DNA of 64,000 nt from Candidatus Bodocaedibacter vickermanii (GCF_014896945.1 NZ_CP054719.1:1101153-1165152), one strand, 5' to 3'; counted from the first letter of the stretch, positions 36,004-45,503 are shown. Numbers and translations are program-made. Notes: generated from the sequence alone by a model not told the origin.

Positions 36004-37331
36004 GCCGTTGTTGTTATCAGCGTGCGGCACAAACAACTCTACGGAGGGTGTTGGTGATACACCTTCAACATCGGTGAGTGTTCCTTCGCAGTCAACGACG
36101 GTTCCGGCAAAAGAATTAGAAGTGACTAATGGATCCGTAGTTTATTCTAAGAAACACGTGATTGTGAATGCTGCGAATCAATGGTTGGCACCGGGTGGTG
36201 TTCTAAGTGGTGCTATTTTTGGCGCCGCTGGCGCAGATAAAGTGTTAGCAGAAATTGCCTCTGCACATGGGGGTGGTTCTAATGCAACCATGAGCGGAAC
36301 GCCGTTGCTAAAAACGTCTGAAGTATTTACGACGGGCGCCTACGATCTGTCTAAACAAGGTACGCAGTTTATTATTCATGCTTTGGGTCCAGACTTTTCC
36401 ATAGCGCCCTATAGCGGGAATATAGAACAAGGATATACAGATTTGCATAAGACCTACAAAAGCATATATGCAGAAATGGATCGACTAAACAAACGTGATA
36501 ATGTTACTAGCCTGGGGATTGTTCCGATTTCTTCAGGGGCATTTGCAGGTAGCGCAGACCTTACTAAATTGTATCAAATTATGATTGATGAAACCCTTGT
36601 TGCGATGCAAACATATCCAGCGTTGCAACCGGAATTATACTTGTTTGGTCAACGTGAATATGATGCGGTAAAAGAGCTGTTAAAATCAACAGTTGGTGCA
36701 ATGCAATCTTCGGCGGCGTTGTCGGTGGGTAGTGTTGCACAGGCATCAAAGTTAGCGTTATTAGAAGCACCCGTTCATGTGGCTCATGTGGGGACTTTGA
36801 ATTTCCAAGGTGTTGCAACGTCTTTAAGATCATTACGCTTTATGGGCGGGATTGTTGAGGGCGTAAATGAACGTCTAATCCAACTAACAATTGGAAAAAT
36901 GAATCGTGGCTCATTCTTAGGGTGTGAGTTGGAAACGGCATATCATGATCGAGAACTTTCTTATTATACACTAAAAGCAACGGGCGTTGTTCAAATTTCA
37001 GACAATCTAAAGCTTGTGAGTGGAGTAGGGTACGCCTGCGAAAATATGGCCGTTAATCTGTCAAATAACGTTCGCAATTTCTTAAATCTAGCGAGTAAAG
37101 ATTATGAGCGTACAGGTGTCGTGTGTGATGTACTTGCGCAGCATCAAAACAGCTTTTCCCTCACAGTTTTAGTTACAACAAGCCTGGGCATAAGGGCTGA
37201 ATATGTAGGAAAATCGATGATGTCTCCATTCATGCGGGTTGCTTGTAATATTGAAAGATTCGCGGTTTCTGTGGCAGCGAGTCAATACGAATGTGGCGTA
37301 AGATTTGATATAAACAACTAGCGGATAAATC

Positions 37332-37359
37332 TTGACAATATTGTAAAGTTCCTTATATT
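37332..37359 (+). promoter_or_regulatory. Promoter of the 37386 gene
   Basis: TTGACA (37332-37337), 16-nt spacer, TATATT (37354-37359), followed by an AAGGAG Shine-Dalgarno. Confidence 0.75.
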
Positions 37360-37385
37360 TCCGTTTATGAAAGAAGGAGAGTATG

Positions 37386-39110
37386 ATGAGGTTTACGTGC
37401 TTGATAAGTGTGATTTTGCTTTCAACCAGTGCACTAACAGCTGCCTCTGCAGCAGATGATATTGCAGCAGAGATATGTGTTGCCCATTTCCAGCAGGAGG
37501 GTAAATCCGGTTATGCGTTGATACGAAAGGAACGGACTCTTGCGGTTGTATTTCCTAGCGCTGTAGTCCGTGCTGAAAGAGATTATAAAGTGTGTAAAAC
37601 TGACAATCCTTTGTCTCATGCTTTTGTACCTTCGTCAGAAACTGTATTGTTTCAGTGGATTCATGGAGTAGAGTTCTTATTAGAAACATTGAAAGCAGGG
37701 CTGGAATATTCACAATCTTTGAGGGAAGAACTGTCCCCTGAAGAGATTCCAACAATACGTGCAATAGATCCCGATTTCTTAGAGGGAATGCTCTTTCATA
37801 CTTTCGATATTTCCAGACGTTTGGAGTACGGAGAGTATGGTTTCTTACCTGAAACTTTGCTGAATCATTTATATTTAGATATTATGAGTTCGATTGATGA
37901 AATTGAACAAGACACCACACCTTTGTCACGGCACTTAATTGACACAATGTATGTTCCAATTCGTGACTGGATGAAAGCAAATTTTCCAGTGTGTCAGATG
38001 TATGAGTATGTTAGGCCTAAAGTTACAGTCGTTCCGGGTCATCAGACAAAAGTAGATTACTTTTTTGAGGATGGTTCTTATTTTAATGGGTACCTATTTA
38101 AGACTGAATCATACAAAACAATAAGTGCATTTTTAGACAAGAAAAAAATTTTAGAGAGTGAGTGGAACCTATCTTTTGAAATCTTTGCTAAAAGTACGTG
38201 TATAGAGCTGAGTGAGGAGCAACCAGGCAATGATACATTAATGCAATATGTTCGCTTTTTAGAGGGTATTAAACATCGAGAAACAGTATTTATTGAGCGC
38301 TGGATGTCAAAAGTACGCGAAGACGAAGCAAGGTTAGCGGATCGTGCTGCAGAAATAAAAAGGCTAGAAACAGAGCAAAAAGCTAGAAAAGCCCGAGATC
38401 CAAAAGCAATTGCAGCAGAAATGATGCGTGCGATGGGATTGGAAGGTGAGTCTCAACCCGCTCAACCAAGGCATACGAAGGTGAGGCAACCTAAGGATAT
38501 GCAAGCAGAAGTATTGCCTGTAAAAAGATCTAAACAAGTAAAACCATCTGTAGCGGGAGATGTGACTCCGCCTCCATTAGAAAAAGCTGCCCCAGTGTCA
38601 GCAGCAGCGACTGCAGCTGCAACAGGAAGTTCAGTAGTGAATGACGAAGAACGATTAGCTAATTTGGCAGCAATGCAACTAGCAAATGAAATGCGTCGAC
38701 GCGCACACGATGATCGCCAAAAAATGTTGGAACTGCGTAGGGCTACGGTCGCAGAGAGTGCAGTAGGGGTCCTGAGAACCTTAGCAAGGCGTCAGGAAAA
38801 TTGGCTGGAAAATGCCCTTAACGTAAGGCTTGCTTCCTTTGATCCATCACTGCAAGTATCTTTAAGTGATCTTGCTCTTAACCCTGATTTTGATACGGTT
38901 TGCGGAAAGCTGCGACGTATAGGGTGTTATGTTGATCCTAATATTCATGGCAATGAAAAAGGCATCGTTAGATGGGGTGGTGTAGATGGAAAAAACGCAA
39001 TGGTGTGGGTTGATCGCCCCCATGGTGCTCAGCTTAAAATGGGTATTGCTGCAGGATGGTTTAAATCGATCGTCAAACGATTGCGTGAGACCGGCAAACT
39101 GGTTTCATAA
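37386..39110 (+). CDS. Secreted protein with central coiled coil, unknown function
   Basis: The product (574 residues from the second ATG, which is better spaced from AAGGAG than the first at 37383) has a signal peptide (MRFTCLISVILLSTSALTAA). About residues 300-340 form a charged coiled coil (ADRAAEIKRLETEQKARKA), followed by a Pro/Lys/Ala-rich linker and a second helical segment (LANEMRRRAHDDRQKMLELR). The last 70 residues (LRRIGCYVDPNIHGNEKGIV, MGIAAGWFKSIVKRLRETGK) make a compact basic domain vaguely like small RNA-binding HicA folds, a weak suggestion only. It has its own promoter and ends shortly before tRNA-Asp. Confidence 0.75.
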   Translation: MRFTCLISVILLSTSALTAASAADDIAAEICVAHFQQEGKSGYALIRKERTLAVVFPSAVVRAERDYKVCKTDNPLSHAFVPSSETVLFQWIHGVEFLLETLKAGLEYSQSLREELSPEEIPTIRAIDPDFLEGMLFHTFDISRRLEYGEYGFLPETLLNHLYLDIMSSIDEIEQDTTPLSRHLIDTMYVPIRDWMKANFPVCQMYEYVRPKVTVVPGHQTKVDYFFEDGSYFNGYLFKTESYKTISAFLDKKKILESEWNLSFEIFAKSTCIELSEEQPGNDTLMQYVRFLEGIKHRETVFIERWMSKVREDEARLADRAAEIKRLETEQKARKARDPKAIAAEMMRAMGLEGESQPAQPRHTKVRQPKDMQAEVLPVKRSKQVKPSVAGDVTPPPLEKAAPVSAAATAAATGSSVVNDEERLANLAAMQLANEMRRRAHDDRQKMLELRRATVAESAVGVLRTLARRQENWLENALNVRLASFDPSLQVSLSDLALNPDFDTVCGKLRRIGCYVDPNIHGNEKGIVRWGGVDGKNAMVWVDRPHGAQLKMGIAAGWFKSIVKRLRETGKLVS

Positions 39111-39186
39111 AAAATAAATATTTTTTGCATTAATCCTTGACATGTAAGGGGAATACCTGTAGAAATAGAGTCATTAAATCACCCCG

Positions 39187-39263
39187 GGGGGTGTAGCTCA
39201 GTTGGTTAGAGCGCAGGCCTGTCACGCCTGAGGTCGCGGGTTCGAGCCCCGTCACTCCCGCCA
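39187..39263 (+). tRNA. tRNA-Asp (GTC)
   Basis: The 77-nt cloverleaf has acceptor stem GGGGGTG/CACTCCC (one wobble), D-arm GCTCAGTTGGTTAGAGC, anticodon arm CAGGCCT-GTC-ACGCCTG with anticodon GTC, T-arm GCGGG-TTCGAGC-CCCGT, discriminator G and encoded CCA. Confidence 0.97.
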
Positions 39264-39540
39264 TTTATAATTCTTTAATACAATATGTTTGTTGACGGTA
39301 ATGTTTCGTTGCATCCTTTGGATTAGATTGGGTGTGTTCGGAGATATGGGGGAATGGGGCGGATTTTGACCCAGCTTTGACCCATTTCGGGCGCAGGATC
39401 ATTGAGGTTGAAAAATGATTTTGAGATGTTTTATTGAAGAGTAGTGTTTTAGTTCCTTTGTTTGATCGATGCGCAGTAGAATGTCAATTCAAGGCGCAGT
39501 GATCCGTTGTTAAAGTGTTTAATTATTTAGTTTATTTTTT

Positions 39541-39843
39541 AAAACCGAGAGAATCCCCAGTAACCCGCACGTGCAAAAAGAACCCCATTTCTTACACGAA
39601 TGGGGAAAGGCGGACTTTAGTATATATAATACAAAGTCGGTGTTTTACGAGCCCGTCGGCTCTAGGGGTTGTTTACAGGGCTGTGACTACTGATCGGGTA
39701 GTGAAACTCCTGTACTGGGGATTCGATTCGGTGTTTTGTCCTTGAGTGGTTCAAAGACGTAGAGCGGAAAAAGGCTACCCAGATTTTGGGTAGCTTCTTC
39801 GCAATTCTAGCTATTAGTATACATAGCGAATTCGGAAAGTCAA
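39541..39843 (-). ncRNA. Structured promoter-bearing repeat B, copy Y
   Basis: On the minus strand: TTGACT (39843-39838) - N16 - TATACT (39821-39816), a 5' hairpin (AGCTACCCA/TGGGTAGCC with T5), then the conserved structured block ending CTCGGTTTT. The loop of GACTTT/AAAGTC differs from the other copies while the stem is kept. The ncRNA assignment is inferred. Confidence 0.5.
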
Positions 39844-39917
39844 TATATTTTTGAAGGATGATGGTGTTTTTTATAATCCGTGTCTATGCGAATCGGATTT
39901 AATCTAATCTATTGAGT

Positions 39918-40169
39918 CCAGCGTCACGCTGGTTTGTCAATCTTTTGTTAACGTTTGTGCGGTATAGTAACTTTAGAGCGCTCATACATTGTTATTTTTG
40001 CCCACCGTTTCGAGAAGAAAAGACGGATTGCTTCGTCTATTTAGTCTCGATTTAGGGAGTGGGTTTTGTCCCCCCACCCGAAGGTCACTGAGGGTGACTA
40101 GGGCGGGGGGTGGTAAAAAAATCGCGTTAACCGAATCTTAACCTTTATTAATTTGCAACGTGACGTTGC
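39918..40169 (-). repeat. Composite repeat A, intact inverted copy (252 bp)
   Basis: It starts with CCAGCGTCACGCTGG and ends with GCAACGTGACGTTGC, with the same interior as 19176-19427 in reverse. The site into which the MITE inserted elsewhere is intact here (GGTGACTAGGGCGGGG). Confidence 0.9.
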
Positions 40170-40457
40170 ATCCATTAGGTAAGATCTGATGTGATTGGAC
40201 ACATGTTATTGTCGTTGAGAATGAATGGGGTTTTTGATCCACTTTGGGGCGCCCACCAGCGTTACGTTGCCAGTGTCATGCTGGACTCAATAGAGTTATA
40301 CGAATAAATTCCTGAATTGTTGCAACGTTGTTGCTTATAACCCGTGTCTGTGCGAATCGGATCTGATTCAGTCAAGTCAGTCACGGTGCGCTTGAATTTC
40401 AATACAGCAGATGAAAATTAAGATTGACAGAAAAATGTTCCAAGAGTTTCATAATTG

Positions 40458-40804
40458 AAAGCTCCTAAAGCTCCTAAAGCTCCTAAAGCTCCTAAAGCTC
40501 CTAAAGCTCCTAAAGCTCCTAAAGCTCCTAAAGCTCCTAAAGCTCCTAAAGCTCCTAAAGCTCCTAAAGCTCCTAAAGCTCCTAAAGCTCCTAAAGCTCC
40601 TAAAGCTCCTAAAGCTCCTAAAGCTCCTAAAGCTCCTAAAGCTCCTAAAGCTCCTAAAGCTCCTAAAGCTCCTAAAGCTCCTAAAGCTCCTAAAGCTCCT
40701 AAAGCTCCTAAAGCTCCTAAAGCTCCTAAAGCTCCTAAAGCTCCTAAAGCTCCTAAAGCTCCTAAAGCTCCTAAAGCTCCTAAAGCTCCTAAAGCTCCTA
40801 AAGC
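40458..40804. repeat. 9-bp minisatellite, 38 perfect copies
   Basis: AAAGCTCCT is repeated 38 times without visible error from 40458 to 40799, plus a partial unit. It abuts the 3' end of the prepilin peptidase gene on the minus strand; the repeat unit read on that strand contains TAG, and the peptidase stop lies in the first unit. Frames encoding Lys-Ala-Pro or Leu-Gly-Ala repeats arise because nine is a multiple of three; translation is not supported. Confidence 0.95.
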
Positions 40805-41331
40805 ATATAAGTGCCTAAGAAACCAAGGATGATTGCTGGGGCAAAGGGGAATTCTTTTGATCGTATTAATAGTGCCATGATTAACCCAATGCTTCCCGAG
40901 ATAAACAATAGAGCAGGAATGGATTGCAGTGGAGAAAAAGCTAAGCACAGCGTTAGGAGTTTTACATCTCCCCAGCCGACGAGTGTTTTTTTATAGAGGG
41001 CCTCTAACCCTAATTTTATCAGGATCAGACCTGTTGCAAGAACAATCGATGTTGGATAAACACATGCGCCGATTATCCATAAGTTCAGTAGAATACCAAT
41101 CAGCAATATGTCTGGAATGATGCGGTCATACATATCAATCATACTAATCCAGAATAATAATCCACACAAAACTCCAAACCCAATAGAATAGTTCAGACCT
41201 GAAAATATAAGGAAGGCGGCAACACCGCTAATTATCATCAGTCGAGATATGAATGAATAACCCGAGAACACCCCATATATCTTTTTAGAGGTGTTCCAGG
41301 TATATCCGATGCTTTGTATAGGATAGAACAT
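40798..41331 (-). CDS. Prepilin peptidase (A24 family, TadV/CpaA-like)
   Basis: The 177-residue membrane protein has six to seven hydrophobic segments and both aspartates of A24 peptidases: Asp66 in WISMIDMYDRIIPD and Asp122 in GWGDVKLLT (GxGD motif). It lacks the N-terminal methylase domain of PilD, so it resembles the short CpaA/TadV type that cleaves Flp or type IV pilin leaders. No pilin genes are nearby. The ATG overlaps the topA stop by one base (TAATG), so it is translationally coupled. Its C-terminus is bounded by the minisatellite. Confidence 0.88.
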   Translation of the reverse strand: MFYPIQSIGYTWNTSKKIYGVFSGYSFISRLMIISGVAAFLIFSGLNYSIGFGVLCGLLFWISMIDMYDRIIPDILLIGILLNLWIIGACVYPTSIVLATGLILIKLGLEALYKKTLVGWGDVKLLTLCLAFSPLQSIPALLFISGSIGLIMALLIRSKEFPFAPAIILGFLGTYML

Positions 41332-43715
41332 TACTTAGCAGGTTTCTTAGTTTTCTTTTCTTTTGGTTTTGCAAGAATGTCTACTGCTTCATTAAGTGTG
41401 ACTGTATATACAGACAAAGAGTCTGGTAAGGATGTAAATGCATCATTGTATTGAATATACGGTCCAAAGCGACCTTTGTTGACTGTTATTGGCCAGCCAG
41501 TTTCAGGATGGTTTCCAAGTTCTCTGGGTAACGACAGTAGCTCAACGGCCATGTTTAGATCGACTGAATCAATCGCAACAGTTTTAGGAATAGAAGCCCT
41601 TTTGGGTTTTGCCTTTGTTTTCTTTTTTCCAACGACTATGGGGGGCGCTTCTGGATCCACCATTTCGATATAAAAACCATAGGGACCTTTTTTTAAGAAA
41701 ACAGGTAGGTGCGTTTCAGGATGCTGTCCAATTTCCTTAGGTTCAAAGGATTCTGTTAATTTAGATGGCGCGTTATCCGAACCTTCTTCGGTGCTTCCTG
41801 TGTCATTGCTAGACAGTTTACGTGTGTGATTGCATGTTGGATAGTTTGAACACCCGATGAAAGATCCAAATTTCCCCAGTTTTAAACTGAGTATCCCATC
41901 TTTGCATTCTGGGCATTTTCTAGGATCAGCTTGTCCATCAACTGCTGGGAATAGATAGGTTGCTAAATCAAGGTTTAACGCATCAATGACTTCAGTAATG
42001 CGCAATGCATTGGTTGCCGTGACGTTTTCTTGTAATTTTTCCCAAAACGTTTTTAAGATGATATCCCACTTTTGATTGCCATCGGCGATGTCGTCCAGCT
42101 GAGTTTCCATTTGAGCGGTGAAATCATATTCAACATAGCGTTCAAAGAAATTATGTAAAAAGGCTGTGACGATGCGTCCGCGATCTTCACAAAAAAATCG
42201 TTTTTTATCTAACCGCACATAACTGCGATCTTGCAGAACCTTAATAATGTTTGCATAGGTCGAGGGGCGACCGATACCGAGTTCTTCTAATTTTTTGATT
42301 AAGCTAGCCTCGGTATACCGCGCTGGTGGAAGCGTAAAGTGTTGTTCTGGTGTTATTGCTTTACACTCAACCGCTTGACCTTCTTGTAGTGCGGGTAAAA
42401 GCTTGCTTTTTTCTTCATCTTCATCGTCAGAAGATTCGTTGTATAACGCCATAAACCCATCAAAGGTTATGACGCTGCCAGTGGCTCTAAATACAGAAAG
42501 CTTGTTGGTGTCTTCGATGTCAATGCGTGTTTGATCAATGTCTGCAGAGCTCATCTGTGATGAAACGGCGCGTTTCCAGATTAAATCATACAGTCTCCAT
42601 AAATCGCGTTGTACTTTTGCTTCGATTGATTTTGGAGAGATCTTTGGATCCACAGGGCGAATGGCCTCGTGTGCTTCTTGAGCATTCTTAGATTTTGTTT
42701 TGTATTGACGTGCTTGATCAGGTAAGTAGTTTTTATCAAAGTTGTCTTTAACATAATCACGAATCGAGGTTAACGCATCGTTAGATAAATTCGTGCTGTC
42801 TGTACGCATGTACGTAATTAAGGCGACTGTTTTTCCATCAATGTCGATTCCTTCATACAATTGTTGAGCCAGTTGCATCGTCTTTGATGCACTGAATCCA
42901 AATTTACGAGATGCATCCTGCTGTAACGTTGAGGTAATAAAGGGTGCAAAAGGGTTGCGCTTCGTTTGCTTTGTCTGAATTGATTGTACCCGAAATTCTG
43001 CACCATTCAATGATGTGACAATAGAGGTTGCTTGCGCTTCGTTTGCAATATCCAATCGATCTAACTTTTTACTTTTGTATTCGATTAATTGAGTTTCAAT
43101 ATCTTTTTTTGCAAAGAAGCTTCCTAAAATTTTCCAATATTCTTGAGCTTTAAAGGCTTCTATTTCACCTTCACGATCTGAAATTAATCGTAGAGCAACG
43201 GATTGTACTCTGCCTGCAGACCTGCTGCCAGGTAATTTTCGCCACAGTACGGGAGATAGCGTAAACCCCATCAAGTAATCTAAAGCTCGTCTGGCCAAAT
43301 AGGCTGAGACTAAGTTCTTGTCAACATCCCGCGGGTTATCAATAGCTTTTTGAATCGCAGATTTTGTGATTTCGTTAAAAACAACCCTTCGAACGGGTTT
43401 TCCTTTAAGCGCTTTTTGTCGCTGTAACTCTTCTGTTACATGCCATGAAATGGCCTCTCCTTCGCGATCCGGATCTGTTGCTAATAACAGTTCATCGCAC
43501 GATTTTAATTGGCTAACAATTTCTTTTAACTGTTTTTTACCGCGATCATTTAATTCCCAAACCATTTCAAAGTGTTGTTCGGGGAGAACTGATCCTTGCT
43601 TTGTAGGCAAATCACGAATATGACCATAACTTGCGATGACGTGATAGTCTTTGCCAAGATAGGTGTTAATAGTTTTAGCCTTTGCAGGTGATTCGACAAT
43701 AACCAACTTTGTCAT
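41331..43715 (-). CDS. topA: DNA topoisomerase I
   Basis: The 794-residue enzyme starts MTKLVIVESPAKAKTINTYL (TOPRIM domain, DPDREGEA motif) and has the catalytic tyrosine near residue 302 in ALITYMRTDSTNLS. The C-terminus holds one four-cysteine zinc motif (CPECKDGILSLK...GCSNYPTCNHT) and two short topoisomerase repeats (GPYGFYIE, GRFGPYIQY). It relaxes negative supercoils. Full family length. It is transcribed with the prepilin peptidase gene behind it. Confidence 0.97.
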   Translation of the reverse strand: MTKLVIVESPAKAKTINTYLGKDYHVIASYGHIRDLPTKQGSVLPEQHFEMVWELNDRGKKQLKEIVSQLKSCDELLLATDPDREGEAISWHVTEELQRQKALKGKPVRRVVFNEITKSAIQKAIDNPRDVDKNLVSAYLARRALDYLMGFTLSPVLWRKLPGSRSAGRVQSVALRLISDREGEIEAFKAQEYWKILGSFFAKKDIETQLIEYKSKKLDRLDIANEAQATSIVTSLNGAEFRVQSIQTKQTKRNPFAPFITSTLQQDASRKFGFSASKTMQLAQQLYEGIDIDGKTVALITYMRTDSTNLSNDALTSIRDYVKDNFDKNYLPDQARQYKTKSKNAQEAHEAIRPVDPKISPKSIEAKVQRDLWRLYDLIWKRAVSSQMSSADIDQTRIDIEDTNKLSVFRATGSVITFDGFMALYNESSDDEDEEKSKLLPALQEGQAVECKAITPEQHFTLPPARYTEASLIKKLEELGIGRPSTYANIIKVLQDRSYVRLDKKRFFCEDRGRIVTAFLHNFFERYVEYDFTAQMETQLDDIADGNQKWDIILKTFWEKLQENVTATNALRITEVIDALNLDLATYLFPAVDGQADPRKCPECKDGILSLKLGKFGSFIGCSNYPTCNHTRKLSSNDTGSTEEGSDNAPSKLTESFEPKEIGQHPETHLPVFLKKGPYGFYIEMVDPEAPPIVVGKKKTKAKPKRASIPKTVAIDSVDLNMAVELLSLPRELGNHPETGWPITVNKGRFGPYIQYNDAFTSLPDSLSVYTVTLNEAVDILAKPKEKKTKKPAK

Positions 43716-43854
43716 TCAATGGGTATCCTTTTCCTTTTTCCATAAACGATTTGGTTTAATAAAGTCAATAAAATAACACAGATTGAGTATAAAAAACCTT
43801 TTATAATGTTTATAATGTGAGTATACTCTAAGTCTTACCCATAAAAGGCATTTT

Positions 43855-44802
43855 ATGTTCAAACAATTATTTTATAAAATTTCCAAATACCTTCCTTGGT
43901 TAAAAATACAGAGAAATTTTATGAATAATACCTCAATATTTGTGGATGCTATACCAACCCCCATTTTTTGGGTGGATCGCAATAAAGTGTATCAAGGATG
44001 CAATCACGTATTTTCAGATTTAATTGGGTTAAATTCTCCACTAGAAATTGTTGGATTAGCTGATAAAGATCTTCCATACTCCTCTACAGATTTAAGTCTT
44101 CGAGACGAAGTGTTTGATGCAATACTAGCAGATAAAATTCAGGCCAAGATTTTATATGACTGTATCATTGGGGCTCAGGACAAAATGATCTGGGTACAAA
44201 AAAGATTTACACCACTAAAAAACCATAAAGGTAAAATAATCGGCGTCTTAGGCGCAATTGTAGATATTTCAGAAAAAGTAAATCGCCGACAAGATCTGGA
44301 AGCTCACGTTGCGCGCAAACAGTCACTGCGAAGCTTTTTAGATGAACTGAATGCAATGCCTTTTCTATTGACCGGGTATAAAGATGTAATCGAGAAGTCT
44401 GTTATAACGTTACAAAAAGAAAGTCAGGCAACCCTAGCTATTTTTATTAAGGCAAATGCATCAACGCCTCAAAGTTTTTTTCAATTTTCAACAGAAACGA
44501 TTGATGGCGCAGTTTTTTTCAAAAATAGAAAAGCTCTCTTAAAAACAAGGAGTCAATCTGGATACCTAGATTCCGATGTCATTAAGTTGTTTAGGGGAGG
44601 AGATCACTCCATCGATTCTATTTTTTTCTATCGCATAGAGCTAAATGATTTTATACACTATGATGATATAATATTATTAATTAATCCCAATAAAGATAAA
44701 TTAGAAACTGCGGCAATATACCTTTCCTTGCTACATCACCTTGTCCATAGTTATCACGTGAATATGTTTTTAGCGGCAATTAAGCCAGCGCCCAGCGAAT
44801 AG
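43855..44802 (+). CDS. Orphan PAS-domain protein
   Basis: In the 315-residue protein, residues ~25-145 form a PAS domain: IFVDAIPTPIFWVDRNKVYQ, GCNHVFSDLIGL, the GLADKDLPYSS turn and WVQKRFTPLKNHKGKIIGVL with GAIVDISEKVN. This is the layout of PAS sensors in histidine kinases of Legionella/Coxiella type, but no HisKA or HATPase domain follows. The C-terminal 160 residues are unassigned. It may be a kinase remnant or a stand-alone signalling protein. No Shine-Dalgarno of note; the start could also be the Met at residue 23. Confidence 0.7.
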   Translation: MFKQLFYKISKYLPWLKIQRNFMNNTSIFVDAIPTPIFWVDRNKVYQGCNHVFSDLIGLNSPLEIVGLADKDLPYSSTDLSLRDEVFDAILADKIQAKILYDCIIGAQDKMIWVQKRFTPLKNHKGKIIGVLGAIVDISEKVNRRQDLEAHVARKQSLRSFLDELNAMPFLLTGYKDVIEKSVITLQKESQATLAIFIKANASTPQSFFQFSTETIDGAVFFKNRKALLKTRSQSGYLDSDVIKLFRGGDHSIDSIFFYRIELNDFIHYDDIILLINPNKDKLETAAIYLSLLHHLVHSYHVNMFLAAIKPAPSE

Positions 44803-45503
44803 AATAATGATGCTTGGATGGAGTTAAAATAAACTCAGATTCCGCGACAGTAGATGCCTCATAAAGTAGTAACAGAGCGCTGTGTGAAAGCAGGGATGAT
44901 CTCTGCACCCATAAGGCAACCTGCAGTTGCATCCGATAGATTGTAGTGAATCACGCATACTATAATCACAGTAAATATTTTTTGTTTATTCATAAAGTAT
45001 TAAGAAGTATCTGATATCTTGAAGATGGTTAAGGTTACATCAGCACTTGGGCTGATGCGCAACATACTCCGAAAGTATGTAGACTAGACGTAGTTTATAT
45101 ATGATCGATCTTACCGGTTGTTATGAATGTAACAACTATACCCGGATGAAAGCAACAGTTTTCTGAAGGGTAACTAAGAGTATTGCGTTGTGGCGGCGGC
45201 GGGGAGGATCACCAAGACTTCCGGGATCAGGAGGATCCCGGCACGGGCGCGGAACTTATCTTATAATTTCAAAACTCAATTTCAACTCACGTTATCCCAA
45301 CTTTCTTAGATTCTTATTATCCGTGATTGGCAATATAGCTAAACATACATAAAACGATTGCGTGACGCCCTTTGCGCTACTCTTTCTTCTAAGGCTGCAA
45401 AGGTGCATTGGCAGCGTGATGCTGTATTCGGATTAGGAATCTCATTTAGATGTCCTCCCTCTGGTTTGTTAGTGTGAGGGAGAGTATGTAATTAGCTTTA
45501 GTC
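44803..45503. other. Intergenic region with hairpins, possible small RNA
   Basis: It begins with repeats (a GAGCGCTGTG palindrome near 44875, CAGGGATGATCTCTG near 44893, GCAACCTGCAGTTGC near 44921). At about 44975-45165, a TCTGATATCTTGAAGATGG segment similar to 19690-19710 is followed by three hairpins: CATCAGC/GCTGATG, ACATACT-ccga-AAGTATGT and GTTGTTA/TAACAAC. At 45180-45255 a GC-rich patch contains CCGGGATC/GATCCCGG, and CGGCACGGGCGCGGAACTTA recurs at 57063. No gene. Confidence 0.4.

Larger units (their letters stand above)
35327..37321 (+). pseudogene. Macrodomain lipoprotein gene split by IS200
   Basis: ATG 35327 (GTGAGGG upstream) starts MKFKKSLF and is interrupted after 26 nt by the IS. 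Joining 35352 to 36004 restores MPLLLSACGTNNSTEG, a complete lipoprotein signal with Cys16, and a 447-residue protein. Residues ~45-210 form a macrodomain: VIVNAANQWLAPGGVLSGAI, the TTGAYDL segment, FIIHALGPDF and LGIVPISSGAFAGS. Macrodomains bind ADP-ribose and some remove it from proteins. The C-terminal 185 residues look beta-rich (SYYTLKATGVVQISDNLKLV). In its present state the signal peptide is destroyed, so the product should not be exported. Confidence 0.8.
39264..40457. repeat. Repeat block downstream of tRNA-Asp
   Basis: No gene. It contains repeat F (39377-39464), structured element B (39541-39843, minus), a palindrome-flank unit (39875-39932), composite repeat A (39918-40169, minus) and further palindromes near 40255-40300. 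Confidence 0.85.

Noticed and set aside
39515-39745. 76-codon frame resembling 55301-55540
   Set aside because: Both are antisense readings of structured element B; the conserved DNA is explained by stems and promoter. A short peptide cannot be fully excluded.
40455-40832. Lys-Ala-Pro repeat protein (and Leu-Gly-Ala on the other strand)
   Set aside because: Both arise from the 9-bp minisatellite; two frames per strand are open by arithmetic. No start signal.
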